The notes: generated from the letters alone by a model not told the origin. DNA of 64,000 bases from Sipunculus nudus (GCA_026874595.1 CM049308.1:26460367-26524366); one strand, 5' to 3'. Counted from the first letter of the stretch, positions 12,175 to 24,360 are shown. Translations and numbers: made by a program.

Positions 12175-12375
12175 ATTTAAGACGCAGAGGCGGCTCAGGA
12201 TTTTCGAAAGGGGAGAGTCACGCTCAGGACGACTGAAGAATACATACAAAAGCTCCTCTGGTTCGGGAAGGAGGGGGTCAAGGTCGCAAAATTTGGTTTG
12301 AAACCATAAAAAAGATGTTGTTTCGGATCAAAGAGAGAACCCCTTGACCCCCCCCCCCCTGGATCCGCCAATGCC
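12175..12375. repeat. G/C-run dispersed repeat, copy 1
   Basis: ctctggttcgggaaggagggggtcaaggtcgc, then a poly-C run and ctggatccgcc. The same skeleton (ggtccag-poly G-gtcaaggtc; aaacc; gga-ccccc) is found at 13437-13545 and 21205-21410. Confidence 0.55.
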
Positions 12376-12957
12376 GCGGGGTGTCAAATAATTTAACAGA
12401 GGAAAATGATGCGCCTGTCCTTTACATATCTATATATAAGCGTGATTCACTTTGTTAGAGCAATCTGCAAAAATGTTCATTCATTACAGTTTTATAGTAT
12501 GTCAAACTCAGAAAATAAAACCATGGTGATATAGTTCATTTCTCATTATCATTTCATATAACAGCGATAACTTATAGAGTAACCTTAAGTACCTTTAATC
12601 TTCTATCCTGCATTACCATTTTTCCCTTAAAATGTAATTTTCACAGCAAAAAAAAAAAAAAAAAAAAAGCGATGGAATCGAGGGAATAGAACGGAGTATA
12701 GTGGGAAATAGTAGGTGTATCAGTGTCAGCTTATATGATATAAACTGTATATCTCGAGAAAATGGTTGGCAATGGGTGTTTAGAGTGGATACTCTTATTA
12801 AATAATAGGTAGGTGGCAGATTAATTTATAAGAAATCGAAATATTAATTTATCCCGTAAAATACAGAATATATCACTCTAGAATGTGGGGATAAATTTGC
12901 ATTCTTAATGCAACAATTTGTAGCATCTTTAATTATTTAATTTTTTTATGTCAACAG

Positions 12958-13194
12958 GTTGTTACGGCAGCTATATGGCTCACTACTCAGCCAAGTTCTC
13001 CGAAGCAGTCTCTACCGGGGCATCAACCACTTTCCACGCATGCGCCGCAGAGTGTAAAGCAACGAATTGCAAGGCGGCCCTGTGGAACCGTCTCGGCAAC
13101 ACTTGTGGCCTGTGCACATCTGCAGTTTCTGAAGGCTCACTGCAAGTGTCAAGCTCGTACGTCTCACTGCTTCCTGATGCCCGGTGCACTTCCG
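12958..13194 (+). CDS. Exon 2: PAN/Apple-like module 1
   Basis: The exon lies between a tcaacag acceptor and a GTGAGT donor, is 237 nt long and has phase 1 at both ends. It encodes residues 30-108. Seven cysteines are present, with a central C58-x3-C62-x4-C67 group followed by C79-x2-C82 and a last C106, plus a W-N-R turn. This resembles PAN/Apple folds, small disulfide modules that bind proteins or sugars outside the cell. The match is by cysteine spacing and length, so the family call is moderate while the exon call is strong. Confidence 0.8.
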
Positions 13195-13436
13195 GTGAGT
13201 TACACAGCTTGACCAACATTAAATTCCTATCTGATTTATAGTACGCCTATTTCATTACATAAATCTTTTCGCACCAAATCCGTCTTCCCAAAGACAAAGC
13301 CCTCGCTGAGCTACGCTCCAAGAGACCTTGCTCTGTTTCTGGCCGCTTTGCCACCTATTTTGAGAATTTTCACAGGCTTGCACCTTATTTAACAAGGATT
13401 TTGTATGTCTAATATAAACTCCTTGATTTAAACAAT

Positions 13437-13545
13437 GATAAAATCTAATAAAAATATCCCCTGGTCCGGAAAAGCAGGGGTCCAGGCCGCAAAAAATGGT
13501 CTTAAACCTTTTAAAAAGGTTGTGGCGGCTGGACCCCCTGCCCAA
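13437..13545. repeat. G/C-run dispersed repeat, copy 2
   Basis: ccctggtccggaaaagcaggggtccaggccgc, tggtcttaaacctttt and ggctggaccccctgc match the family at 12175 and 21205. Shortest copy; in intron 2. Confidence 0.5.
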
Positions 13546-14191
13546 CCCTTTCTGTTTAGGCATAACGAATAATGAAAGAGCCCTTTCACTGGTCTTGCTG
13601 TGGGGAAGTTAGCCAGTCAGATGTCGATTAATTTATTTCTGACTTACGATGTTTCACTTTACATGAGCTCGGCCGATAATTAAATGTTGAAGATCTGTAG
13701 CTCAATATTTTGTTTGATGGTTATATGTCATCAACGTTACGATACAGTATCTAAATCTGTTTTTAAAACCTGTATCGAAAGACGATGTATCAATGTGAAA
13801 TAAAGTACATCAATTGCACCAAACACCCGGACCATATAAAGCTATATAGTATTGTAACTGTAGCCGGGTTGGAATGTCCGATGTAAAATGCTTTTCATGG
13901 GCATGTCGATTGTTTTAACATGCTCCGAGGTGCAGCATAGGTCCTGGAATGCAGACACAAGACAGACGCTTAACCGCCTTTATTCAAAGCACTATGTGCT
14001 AACGACCTTCCTTTACCGTAGGTATCTGGTAACCAATATGTCATCATACGCCCCCAGGTGGCGCTATTTACATGCAAAGGCATATTATAATATCGATTTT
14101 TTTATTTAATAAGAGTAAATCCGCTACTGAATAATTATAGTAATTAAATTCATTATTAACTAGATTAATAATACTTTCTTTGTTCTTTCAG

Positions 14192-14428
14192 AGTGTGCGG
14201 GCTCTTTTGCCGTGTACAGATATCAGAAACTCAAAGTGGGTAGGAGCATCGGCAAAGTAGAGGAGTACAACTGTCACTCCGCGTGTTCCCAGCAGACACG
14301 TGCTGTGTGTACTGCGTACACTTGGGATCACGTTTCCAAAGACTGCATGATTGCCGGCTTGGGCGAGTACGATGGTTATGAGCCTTCAGACACTGGGCAT
14401 ACCTTTGTGGAAGAAGAGTCGTGTAGAA
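14192..14428 (+). CDS. Exon 3: PAN/Apple-like module 2
   Basis: Acceptor tctttcag, donor GTAAGT, phase 1 at both ends. The length is 237 nt, identical to exon 2. It encodes residues 109-187, with C110, then C136-x3-C140-x7-C148-x11-C160 and a terminal cysteine. The spacing fits PAN/Apple (alpha-helix C-x3-C followed by beta-strand cysteines). The N-terminal strand reads AVYRYQKLKVG and an aromatic T-W-D segment precedes the fourth cysteine. Identical length and phase with exon 2 suggest tandem exon duplication, although sequence identity is now low. Confidence 0.82.
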
Positions 14429-15459
14429 GTAAGTCCATATTACGTTAACCCCCTTTTTAATTACCTATAACAACAGATGCCTGGTCAGTTCCTTATGAAT
14501 AGGTCCATCATAACAAAATGAACCCTGCCAGTTAGACAGTGTAGGAAGACAGGGACTACTTTTTCACCTGTTACCTGTCAAAATCATTTTCTTTACATTT
14601 CAAGGAAACAACTTGTGTTAATATTTCAAAAGTGTATCCCAACCAAATATTACTTTTTCGCGAAGTCCTTACCACAAAAACTCTCATGTTTATTTAATTT
14701 ACCTTGAAACAATTCTTTGCCAACATACTTAAAAAAACTACATTATCCTGTTCACTGCATTTATATCTACGCCGCAGGTGTATTAGGACGCTCCAGGGCA
14801 TTTTGTACCGCAGATTTTGAAGCCAGCTTGTGAGTCCGATCCTGAGCAGTGTCACTGTGCAGGACCAAATGTGATGAGAGATTTAGTTTTGTTTTCTGCC
14901 ACTAGACTGCAGCACGTGTCATTAGGCGGACTGAAATACCTGGACCACCTTGGTTTGGGTACCTATGGTGAGACGCCACGAAACGCCCACTTAACATCAC
15001 ACACAGAGCCAGAAAATAGCATGGACTGAATACTTATCATGCACTTGTTTATAGCAGGTTATTTCCTAATATTTATATTTTCATGTGGCAGAATAAACAC
15101 GTTTGTTTTTGTTTGCTAGCTGGTCTGAAGTATTATTTAACTCACCAGCCCATGTGTTTATTGCTGAAGGAGCGCCTGATTTCCTCAACTACGGCGCTCG
15201 TCTTTTCCTTCTTTAGCTTTTTAACCCATTTGTTTAATTTAATCCGGGTTAAAAACTAAACACAGGTTTTTTTTTTTTTTGGTTTTCCAGTCCAAAGATT
15301 TTAATTTTAAGAACTAACGCCTAAATTGTAACTTCCAAGCCATCTACCCATCCCTCTGACACCCAATTACGCCGCACTCGATGACCACGGTATACAAGAA
15401 GACAGCATTCCAGAGTATCATCCGATCTGGGCGCGAATACGACTCTACTATTTTTTCTT

Positions 15460-15463
<4 letters not shown>

Positions 15464-15547
<84 letters not shown>
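15464..15547. repeat. (TA)n microsatellite
   Basis: About 40 TA units in intron 3. Confidence 0.95.
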
Positions 15548-15550
<3 letters not shown>

Positions 15551-16726
15551 CCCGTGCGTGCGGACTCACAGAGATTAAACTCTTGAAATGGTCCAAAACA
15601 GAGCTATAATTTGGACCCATGGATATATGCTACGCTAGACGTGCAACATCACTTAATTGAGACACAATTGAGACACGGACAGAAAACCTCAGAAGAACGC
15701 CAGCTACAATAGTATTTATCCCTCCTGTGCAAAATCTTCAACGATCCTCTCTGGCATCTATTTCATGAATAATGAATAAAGCAATTGACCGAAATACTTT
15801 TTCCTCCTTTTTTAGATGCGTCATATTTCTTTTAGAAAGCTTTAGCTTTCTGTCATAGTGGACAATCCCCTGGAAGGAGAGATAATGAAATATTATGAAT
15901 TTGATGGCATTATCTTCAAAATGGCGTCTTTACGATGCATGATGTAGGCTTAATATCTGTCACCTAACATCTCATTCTCAGGTCACCCGAGGAAATTGAT
16001 CGTGTGACTGCTGTGTGATTTTGAGCAACAGGTGACCATATTTCTGAGAGATGAAATGATAATTTCTATGTATTTCCTTAATTAGGCAGAACAAGCAAGC
16101 GAAAAGAATATATATATTTATTTCATACTTTTATTTAAAAAAAAAAACATAAGAAATTGCTACATGAACACTTGTGATATCAGCTGCATTATAGATCTCT
16201 AATAGCTAACGAAATAATTTTGAAAGAAATTTCACGAAGTATTACTGGACAATGTTGGGACACAGTATGCCCTTTGTGAAAATTGAAGCACATTTATAGC
16301 TAAACTAGCGCCTGAAATCTGCCTTTCGGTATCACTAAAAATGGTCCCATTTGTCTGTCGATCGTCCGCTAAACAGGTCTGGTCCTGACATCGACCAAGC
16401 ATCCTTCCGCCAGAGGTCGTTTCTACTCAAAACGAATCTCTTCTGTTTGGGCACTGTGGGAAGGACCGTACTACTTGAGAAGTGTAGCCTGGTACCAAAT
16501 TCTCTTAACACGATATTAACGGACGGACTGACGATTAACCATAACTACAGCACATATTTACTGGGTTACGTATCAGCTAATAGTCAGACTTCAGCTGAGC
16601 TAAAATTGTGGGTTCCTTTAACTTGCCGAAGCCCGAAGTTCAGCCCCGTATATATTATGCACCTATATAGTACGTCCCAGTACCCGTGTCAACATGTTTT
16701 CTGGGATATTTTTTCATACGTGTAAA

Positions 16727-16798
16727 GCAGTGTAAGCCTTTCTTGTCCAAAGGTTGCAGGAGCTATTCCTTGTCCAAAGGTTGCAGGAGCTATTCCGC
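16727..16798. repeat. 27-bp tandem duplication
   Basis: cttgtccaaaggttgcagga followed by gctattc occurs twice directly in tandem. No gene involved. Confidence 0.85.
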
Positions 16799-16935
16799 CG
16801 ACTACCTGCGTAAAAAGTAATGCCTCACCGTGTTTTGATTTTGTATGAGACAATCTAAAATATGACAAACAGATCACAGCGTTTACGAATTATTCCTTGT
16901 CTGAGAACTGGTAATAAAAAAGCCAGTCCAACTTA

Positions 16936-16994
16936 TGACGTCAGTCAATTGAAGGTGACGCGCGACCGAACATTGTGACGTCTTTCTGACGTCA
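16936..16994. promoter_or_regulatory. CRE-like cluster (TGACGTCA)
   Basis: Two full palindromes TGACGTCA (16936-16943 and 16987-16994) and one TGACGTCT (16976-16983) occur within 59 bp of intron 3, in a locally GC-richer patch. They match the CREB/ATF consensus. Function is inference only. Confidence 0.35.
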
Positions 16995-17689
16995 CTGTTC
17001 TCTAACGAACACAAAACGCAGTCATAGACACAAAGTGTATCATGGAAGAATGTACTGTCCAGCAGTGCCGACAAGACGCCAACCACGGTATTTCAGCATA
17101 AATAAAGCAAAAGAGTCGCATAGTAAATTCGTTTTACATGACATAGAACTACTTTACACAAAATTCAACGCATTTTAACGGACTACATTGGCTCCTTTTC
17201 AGCACTTGTGTATTTCCGCTGACAGTGTACGTGTTGATGCCGCGCGGTGCATTATTGGAGTCAGATTTTGACTCCAACAATCCCTAGACAGCAGTGTCCG
17301 AGTCCGAGTCTGCGCAGTGTGATCGACCAAGCACGTAGCGGAGTGACCTCTGGTGGAGACTGCAGAAAGAAGAATGTCTATTTAGAGAAATGCCCGAAAG
17401 GTGGCGCTGCTTCCAGGCGGGCTGCCGTAATATCGCTCCTTCACGAAACGACTGAACACTGGCAGAGCACTTACAACTTACACTCAACTCATGGCTTCTA
17501 TACCCATCCTTAGGCCTAGCAGGATGACAGCAGATATATCCAAAAGGACGAAATGTCAGATTAGATGGTATGAAATCCTGCAGTCGTTCCACAGTTTTTC
17601 CTTTATTGTAGATGAAAGTCAATATCACCGGTGCAGATTAAAAAAATTCCTGAAAAAGAAATAATAACTGAGATGAAAGTCGGTAAAAT

Positions 17690-18300
17690 GTGTTGTATAC
17701 TTTGTAGCACTTCATAACTTCATAATCATGACCAATTTAGCCAAAATTTTGCATGTGTATAGATTTTATATCTGAACTGGTGGCGCTACGTGCAACTATT
17801 TTTGCACAGCGTCCATCTGTTCGTCTGCTTTTGGAATAATTCACTCATATCTTGGCAGTGGTTTGACTTATCCTCCTGAAATTTTGCAGGTTATACATCC
17901 TGGACAGCTTGCTTGAATATGACAGGTGGCGCCACCTACATTCATGCTGATGCTGCAGACATCCAAGTTCATATCTTGGAAACCATTTGACCGATTTGGC
18001 CAAAATTTTGCATGTTTATAGATCTCAAATAGTTCTTTATCATATGCAAAACTGGTGGCGCCTCCTGCAACCATTTTTGCACAGCATCGATCTGTTTGTC
18101 TGCCATGGGATAAAATCACTCATATCTCGGCAGTGGTTTGACATATCTCCCTAAAATTTTGCAGGTTTATACATCTTGGATAGCTTTCTGGATTTATGTT
18201 AACGCTGCAGACATCCAGGCTTGTATCTCAGGACTGGTTTGCTGTATCCTCCCTAAATTTTGCATGTCCATAGATCTCACATAGCTCTTTATCATACAGC
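17690..18300. repeat. ~278-bp satellite-type repeat, block 1
   Basis: Contains ccaaaattttgcatgtgtatagatc, aggtggcgccacct, cagacatccaagttcatatct and tttgcacagcgtccatctgtt, the same units as at 33230-35060. About two units. Non-coding. Confidence 0.75.
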
Positions 18301-18567
18301 ACTTAACTGGAGGCAAAGAGGTTTGCCCTGTTTTGTTCCAGTATTGCACGTGTACCCCAACCAATCCTTTAGTGCCCCCGAGGATCAGTCACTCTTTCAC
18401 ATACCCCCCCCCCCCCCCGAATCGCACAAAGCATATTCTCATAATTTTGCAAAGTCTCGGCTTTTCAAACCATGCTGTTAGCTTCATTCTAACCTCATTC
18501 ACCTGATGCTCAGGTAGCATCCCGTGAAAAAGACTGTTGTGAATTTGCAGTGTTGTTTTTCTTCGGA

Positions 18568-18571
<4 letters not shown>

Positions 18572-18653
<82 letters not shown>
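18572..18653. repeat. (TA)n microsatellite
   Basis: About 40 TA units. The Tyr-Ile repeats predicted on both strands here are repeat artefacts. Confidence 0.95.
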
Positions 18654-18658
<5 letters not shown>

Positions 18659-18890
18659 CCATGGAAAATCTGAAGAAAATCCACTTGATAAATTTTTTCA
18701 CAAACTTCTGCAGACACAAATGCAAAAATACTAAAATCACAGCTATCTAACTCGATAGAATTTCTCGGTAACATAGTTCAGCCTAGTGTCATGACCCTGA
18801 GTCACTTGTTTTAATGCACAATATGTGTAATAGCATAATATAATTAATTAATAAAAGAGTAATACCTGAAATATTCATCTATTTTCGCAG

Positions 18891-19054
18891 TGGACTTGTC
18901 CTATTATTCTGTTGGTGGTGGAGCAATGGACCTCAAAACTACATGGAAAACCCCAGGTACTCTAGTGGTTGATATGAACAGTCAGTTCAAGTGGGGAGGA
19001 ACAATTGTGAGCTTTAAAGGATTCTTCAAAGCTGCTGGCAGTTTCCGCTTTGTG
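18891..19054 (+). CDS. Exon 4: module A1, first part
   Basis: Acceptor attttcgcag, donor GTATGT; it enters in phase 1 and leaves in phase 0. It codes for residues 188-242, a beta-rich stretch containing YYSVGGGAMDL, WGGTIVSFKGFF and AGSFRF. The last two line up with KFTGRLSQLSFF / SGSFTLF of module A3 (exon 9) and with the GTFYIGVWR region of module A2 (exon 7). I cannot name the family. It is best described as the first half of an extracellular beta-sandwich-like module occurring three times in this protein. Confidence 0.8.
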
Positions 19055-19724
19055 GTATGTATCCCAATTTCCATGTCTACAGGGCCTGTGCACCTTGTAT
19101 GCCTTTTTTGCCAAAAAGAATAGTTCAACCAGAAAGGCTTGGGAAAATGTCAGATGACTAAATTATTGGTGACTTAATATCTTTGTCCACTTTCAATATA
19201 AGTTACCATAAAAATTGCAAAAATAAGACTTCAGACATGATGTTGGACAAAGTTTCAAATTTGGAATAACTTTCACTTTGTGGTCACTTAGATGTCAATA
19301 TAAAATACAGAATCATTTGATGAAGTAAAATATTGGGTTTTTTTTATATAGTAAAACAGTTATGGAACATGAGAAAAATTAACAAGTAATGTTTTTTAGA
19401 TGGTTTACAATTTTGAACTTAAAAAATACTGTGATGAAAAAAAGTGAATGTGGCTTAAATAAAGTAAATGTGGCTAAAGTTATAGCTAAACCTTATTGGA
19501 AGGGAGCAGACCACTTGTGTATAGGGTGGTTTTAAATAAGTACTGCTATTCCTCAAACAGCAGTGTCTTTTTTTGGCAAATTCTTTTTTTTGGGTTGGCA
19601 ACTTGATTTGTCTGTTATCGACATTTCTCAAATGTTTTAATAAAACTTTATATGAATTTTGTGAAGGGCTAAGGTAACTCACAATGAACAATTCCTTATA
19701 TACATAAAAGCGTTGCCTAAGTAC

Positions 19725-21137
19725 CACCTTGTTTAGGGACCATTTCAAGTAGTGACCACTTTTTCATGGTCCCATTTCTGTTTTGCTCTTTATATCAAAC
19801 CTCACTGAGACAACCACCTCGAAAAATGTGACCATTTAATCAAGGTCCTGTTGCAGGGTTGGGTTTTATCCGGATAAAACTTGTTTTATACAGGACAATG
19901 GATAAAACTGGTTTTTTATCCGGTTTAATCCAGTTTTATCCGAATTATACAGGATTAAACTGGATCAAACTAAAAATCTTTTTGTAAAATGTAATTAAAT
20001 TAACATAAATGCTTACTTATCTTGATAAATAAATTCAGAAGCTTAATTAATATATTAACAATATATAAGTTTTATATCCAATTGGAAATTTCCACCAGGT
20101 TCATGTTTCACTGTTGTCAGCAGCCACTATAGCTTATGCTCAACACACACCAGGATGAAGAGCAGTCTCTCTTGTCTTCTAGGTTACTCTTCTGGTTAGT
20201 TGTCAATTTATCAGTAGGATTTATCATCTTTATAGCATCATCCTCAGCCATCAAATATTTACTAAAAGTCACAGGTCAGGCTTATAGGGTGACTTTTGCA
20301 TCCCAGTTGTCAACAACTTATTGAGTCTCGTGAAGGAGGATGCCAAAATGACTTTTATCCAATGGAGGTTTCTCCTGTCAGGCTGTCATGACTGGCTGGT
20401 TGTCATATGGTAGCCCACTGTAACTGCTTGTGTAAACAAGCCTTACCAGTTGGGAAAGGGACAAGGAATCACACTACCACCCAACTTTCAGAGAAAACAA
20501 CTGGGACGAAATAGCTTTTCAAGCATTTTATCATTTGCGTCTTTAAGAGATCACCCCTATAAAATTATGGACAGCTGAGGTAACTGTATATCTTAAGTCA
20601 TTTATGCAAAAAATGACTGGATTATGTACATCTCAGATGTAAGAATAGATGTTAATCTGTGAGTATATGATATTCTATGGTACCATTGATTGCTAAACGA
20701 AACATGTGTGAACTGCAGTTGTTTATCCTTTTTAAAATGAAATGTACAAAATAGGTGATAATGTTCAAATAATTCACACTCTGACTGACCTCGCTAAAGA
20801 AGAGAAATAATTTCAAGTTTCAAAATTATAATTAAATCATGGCATCACTATCTGTGATAAAAAATGCTTTTTATATATGATATATGGTCACATAATAATT
20901 AAGTTAACTATACACAAATGTTTCTTATTTACACTGTATTATTTTACAGTTGAAAGCTAAATTTAATATAAAATGTCTACTTCACAGACAGTATACACCC
21001 AAACTTCAGATAAAACTGGATAAAACCTGTTTTATCCGATCCGGATTAATCCGGATTAATCCAGTGGATTAAACCGGCTGCGGATAAAACTGCCAACCCT
21101 GTCCTGTTGACAGTTGTAATTTTGAGGTTTACAGTAC
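19725..21137. mobile_element. pogo-like MITE split by the hAT element
   Basis: The left part (ctttttcatggtcccatttctgttttgctctttatatcaaacctc) matches 35745-35800 closely. The right part (after 21109) ends in ggtttacagta. The middle is the hAT insertion. The left border is uncertain. Confidence 0.55.
19854..21101. mobile_element. hAT-type non-autonomous transposon with 8-bp TSD
   Basis: The 1248-bp element begins CAGGGTTGG and ends CCAACCCTG, and is flanked on both sides by TCCTGTTG (19846-19853, 21102-21109), a perfect 8-bp target duplication as made by hAT transposases. Sub-terminal arrays of TTTATCCGG / GGATTAAAC motifs occur at both ends (19865-19975; 21010-21095). No transposase frame is present. 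It sits inside an older pogo-like MITE: the target 'aaggtcctgttg' corresponds to 'aaggtcctattc' in the MITE at 35690-35865. Confidence 0.9.
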
Positions 21138-21204
21138 TTTGTAAGAAATCTTGGTCACTATAGTGTGTTTTTGCCCAAATGATTTGTTCCCATTATGAGA
21201 TAGT

Positions 21205-21410
21205 ATGGGTGGAACCAGGTTTTAGGAAAAGGGGGTCCAACCCAGGATTGCTGATGACAAAACCTCTAAAAAGTCCCCAGGTCCAGAAGGGGGGGGGGGT
21301 CAAGGTCATAAAAACTGGTCTGAAACCCTTAAAAAAGGTAGAAGTGGCCCAAAAAAGGGGGAGGGGGGTCTGGACCACCTGGACCCCCATGCATCCGCTT
21401 TTGGAATAGG
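21205..21410. repeat. G/C-run dispersed repeat, copy 3
   Basis: ggtccagaagggggggggggtcaaggtc, actggtctgaaaccc and ggtctggaccacctggacccc match the family at 12175 and 13437. The open frames on both strands here are by-products. Confidence 0.55.
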
Positions 21411-21837
21411 CAGTTACAATCCCCCTAAATCAAACGTTTTACAGGTATAAAGTGTCAGGTTCAGAATGTGTAAATATGCATAGTAATTACATAATTAAAC
21501 CATCTTTTACTTCTCAAGACCAGCTAGTCTTCCCTTTTGAAAGTATATAGACACTTAAAAGGAGTTTTGAATCCCATGAAATGGTAGTGAGGTAAGTTCA
21601 AAGTTCGAAGAGGTTGATGGGATGGATAATTGCAATGGTACAAACACAGAGTTTGACTTAGTTAATGATGAAATACATGTCACAGGACACCTTTGAAATA
21701 TTACAAGTATAATACATGGGATATTTAAGTTTTCAACATCTGAAGCAGTAGCTTAAAATAGCTTTAGACTTAAATGTGCCCTTGTCATGGCTCGATGTTC
21801 AGTAATTGAAAGATAGCAAACAACTGATGAGCAAGTA

Positions 21838-22147
21838 TTAGGCAAAAAAAAAATAAATAAAATGTATAGTTCTCAGGCACCGCCGGCATCAGTTTTACCA
21901 ATTTCAGCTCCAGCCTTTCCGACATTTCTTTCAAGAAGTTAAAATCATACAATTTTGATAAAATTTCCTTTGTTATGTAACAAGTGCTTTTGCTTGTTTA
22001 GCAAAATAAATTTGTTATTATCATGATTTTCACCTAACATTCGAAATTTTTATCGAAACACAAAAAAATAAAAAAAAAACACCTGCCCACATTGATTTCT
22101 TGAAAAAAAGTGCCTGTGAACCAAACCTTTTTTTTTTTTGGCCTTAA
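21838..22147 (+). mobile_element. MITE with 'ggttctcaggcac' inverted ends, copy 1
   Basis: The left end is ttaggcaaaaaaaaaa...agttctcaggcac and the right end gtgcctgtgaaccaaacctttttttttttggcctta, inverted to each other. The interior (catacaattttgataaaatttcctttgtta) recurs at 40052 and, inverted, at 61392. No open frame. Superfamily not determined. Confidence 0.75.
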
Positions 22148-22651
22148 TCATTATTCTTATGTTTCTTCTGTTTTACCATAATATTATATTATTTGCGCTA
22201 TCCCTTAAATGTTGACCAAGTAAATACTTGGACATCATGCTGAAAGGTCAAGTAATGGCCAAGCTGTTGACACTTGCTCACTGCACAAGCTGTTCACTAA
22301 TTCATGTCCCATCTTTCTAATTCCTATAACTGGATTAGAATATTTTTCTAATAAATATTTGTGATCGATTTAAAAAAATGCAACCAATTTAATGTTGTTA
22401 AAGAGAACAACCAATCATTGATATTATTGCTTAAAATGCCCACCACTTCCAGTGTCGCCGCTGCTTATCCCATTATTTGTGAATAACCAGTCTAGTATCT
22501 CTGTATGTCTGACTTTGATAATCTCAAGAATCTGCACAATCAGAGGTCAGAAGACTTGTGACAGGCATATAATGCACTCTTGCATTGCTAATTCTTTTTA
22601 TTTTAATAATGATATACATAAAGAGCTCACATGTTATATTTTTTTTTACAG

Positions 22652-22955
22652 ATCATGAGACCCACAGGTACTACAGGCAGTTTCTCTGTAGTTAGTTTCT
22701 ATGACATCGATGTAAAAGCTAAAGGCCTGCTGGCTTACAACACCTATAAACATGATCCAATCAGGGTGGAATCCGGGGATCTGCTAGGCTTTGTTGCAAC
22801 CAAAGCCCAGGTTACCTACGCTACAATTGACTGCAACGGCCTGACAACGCAGTTTACATACACTGGTGGAGATTCAATCAGTAATGGTGGCACATATACT
22901 TTCTCAGCAAGCCAAGTTTGTGCCAGCTTCTCTATCTATGCCCGGGTTATTGCAG
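22652..22955 (+). CDS. Exon 5: module A1, second part
   Basis: Acceptor tttttttacag, donor GTAAGA; enters phase 0, leaves phase 1. It codes for residues 243-343. It starts with MRPTGTTGSFSVVSF, which aligns with ARPNPAQTGSFNIIST of module A3, followed by DPIRVESGDLLGF, the counterpart of DKRPDIMTGEIFGI in A3 and AFQKDDMLGFHYP in A2. Two cysteines (IDC, SQVC) may pair with each other. The role is unknown; the exon is well supported by phase and by the internal repeats. Confidence 0.82.
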
Positions 22956-23880
22956 GTAAGATGTTAAACCCAGGTCTTTATAATACTGAGAAGGAAAAAC
23001 TTGACATCTAAAATGTTAAATTTAATTGCACCCTAAAGCTAAGATCAGGGCTTCCACTGTGTCTGATTCTTGTATTTCTTATAGATTCATAGAGTTTCTT
23101 ATGAAAAAATTGTCTTCTGTCATTTCCTGTATTTTCCAGCTTTCAGATAGTAATCTCCCATATTTGTCTATATTATTTCACTGAACAATATAGATCCCAG
23201 TGTAACTATTAATACAGAACATTTTTTTTTCATATGACCTTACATTATTGAAAACATACAGCCTTTTTGTAAAACTGGAAGTGAGTGTAATAGTCATACA
23301 AAAAAAAACTAAAACCCATTAGAGCTTTTGATGCTGCTATTTGAACTTATGGTCACTGTTAGTTATCAAGTAAAACATGATTATGCAGTGAAAACCCCTA
23401 TGTTTTTCAGATATTTCTACCTGAAAATTACTATAAACTCGCATAAAATTGTCTCAAGTGCTCTTATAAAATTCCTGTATTTCTCCTTGAATTCCAAGGG
23501 AGACCTGTAAGATTCCAAATGCATGGAATGCACCGTGCTGATGTTGATTGTGAACCAGAGATTTCATATGTTGGTAGCATGCTACATATTCTACCTCTGT
23601 TGCATCTGGTATACAATGCTGATCCGGCTCTGCTGCATGTCGTGATTTAGCTTCCTGGATTTTCATACTGCATGGCAGATATTATGTGCATAAGGCATCA
23701 CAAAATCAATACTTATTTTTATCAGCATTCAACATGCAGCATCTCTTGTTTGCACCACTAAAGTCTTAGTTTTACTCCTTCATATTTGCGTATGTCTAAA
23801 CCACCAAAAATCTTGGTTTACCCAGTTTAATCAGCTGGCCTTAAGCCTGTCCAAGTCCACACTCAAGTCCCCAATCACTG

Positions 23881-24360
23881 TTTTCAACATATGGCCTATT
23901 TCTCTCAGCCTTATTTTATCAACATTATGGCCTATTTCTCTCTGCCTTATTTTATCAACATTAGAATCTATTGCTCCCAGCCTTATTTTATCAACATTAT
24001 GACCTATTGATCCCAGTGTTATTTTATCAACATTATGCCCTATTGCTCCCAGCCTTATTTTATCAATACTATGACCAATTGCAACCAGCCTTATTTTTTT
24101 CAACATTATGGCCTATTGCTCCTAGCTGTATTTTATCAACATTATGGCCTATTACACACATCCTTATTTTATCAACATTAGGACCTATTTCTCTTGGTCC
24201 ACTTTTAACAACATTAGGACCTATTTTTCTCAGCCTTATTTTATTAACATTATGACCTATTTCTCTCAGCCTTATTTTATCAACAGTATGACCTATTTCT
24301 CTCAGCCTTATTTTTTAAACATTATGACCTATTTCTCTTAGCCTTATTTCCTTAACCTTA
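23881..24360. repeat. 36-bp minisatellite, about 13 units
   Basis: The unit is ttatcaacattatggcctat followed by ttctctcagccttatt, with divergence between units. 36 is a multiple of 3, so frames remain open on both strands; these periodic 12-residue peptides are not supported as genes. Immediately upstream of a Helentron-like copy in intron 5. Confidence 0.9.

Noticed and set aside
16351-16725. 124-codon forward frame in intron 3
   Set aside because: No recognised domain; acceptor and donor sites do not fit the phase of exons 3 and 4.
18510-18774. Tyr-Ile repeat proteins on both strands
   Set aside because: Translation of a (TA)n microsatellite.
23831-24341. Open frames with 12-residue repeats on both strands
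   Set aside because: A 36-bp non-coding minisatellite; frames stay open only because 36 is a multiple of 3 and there is no splice or start context.
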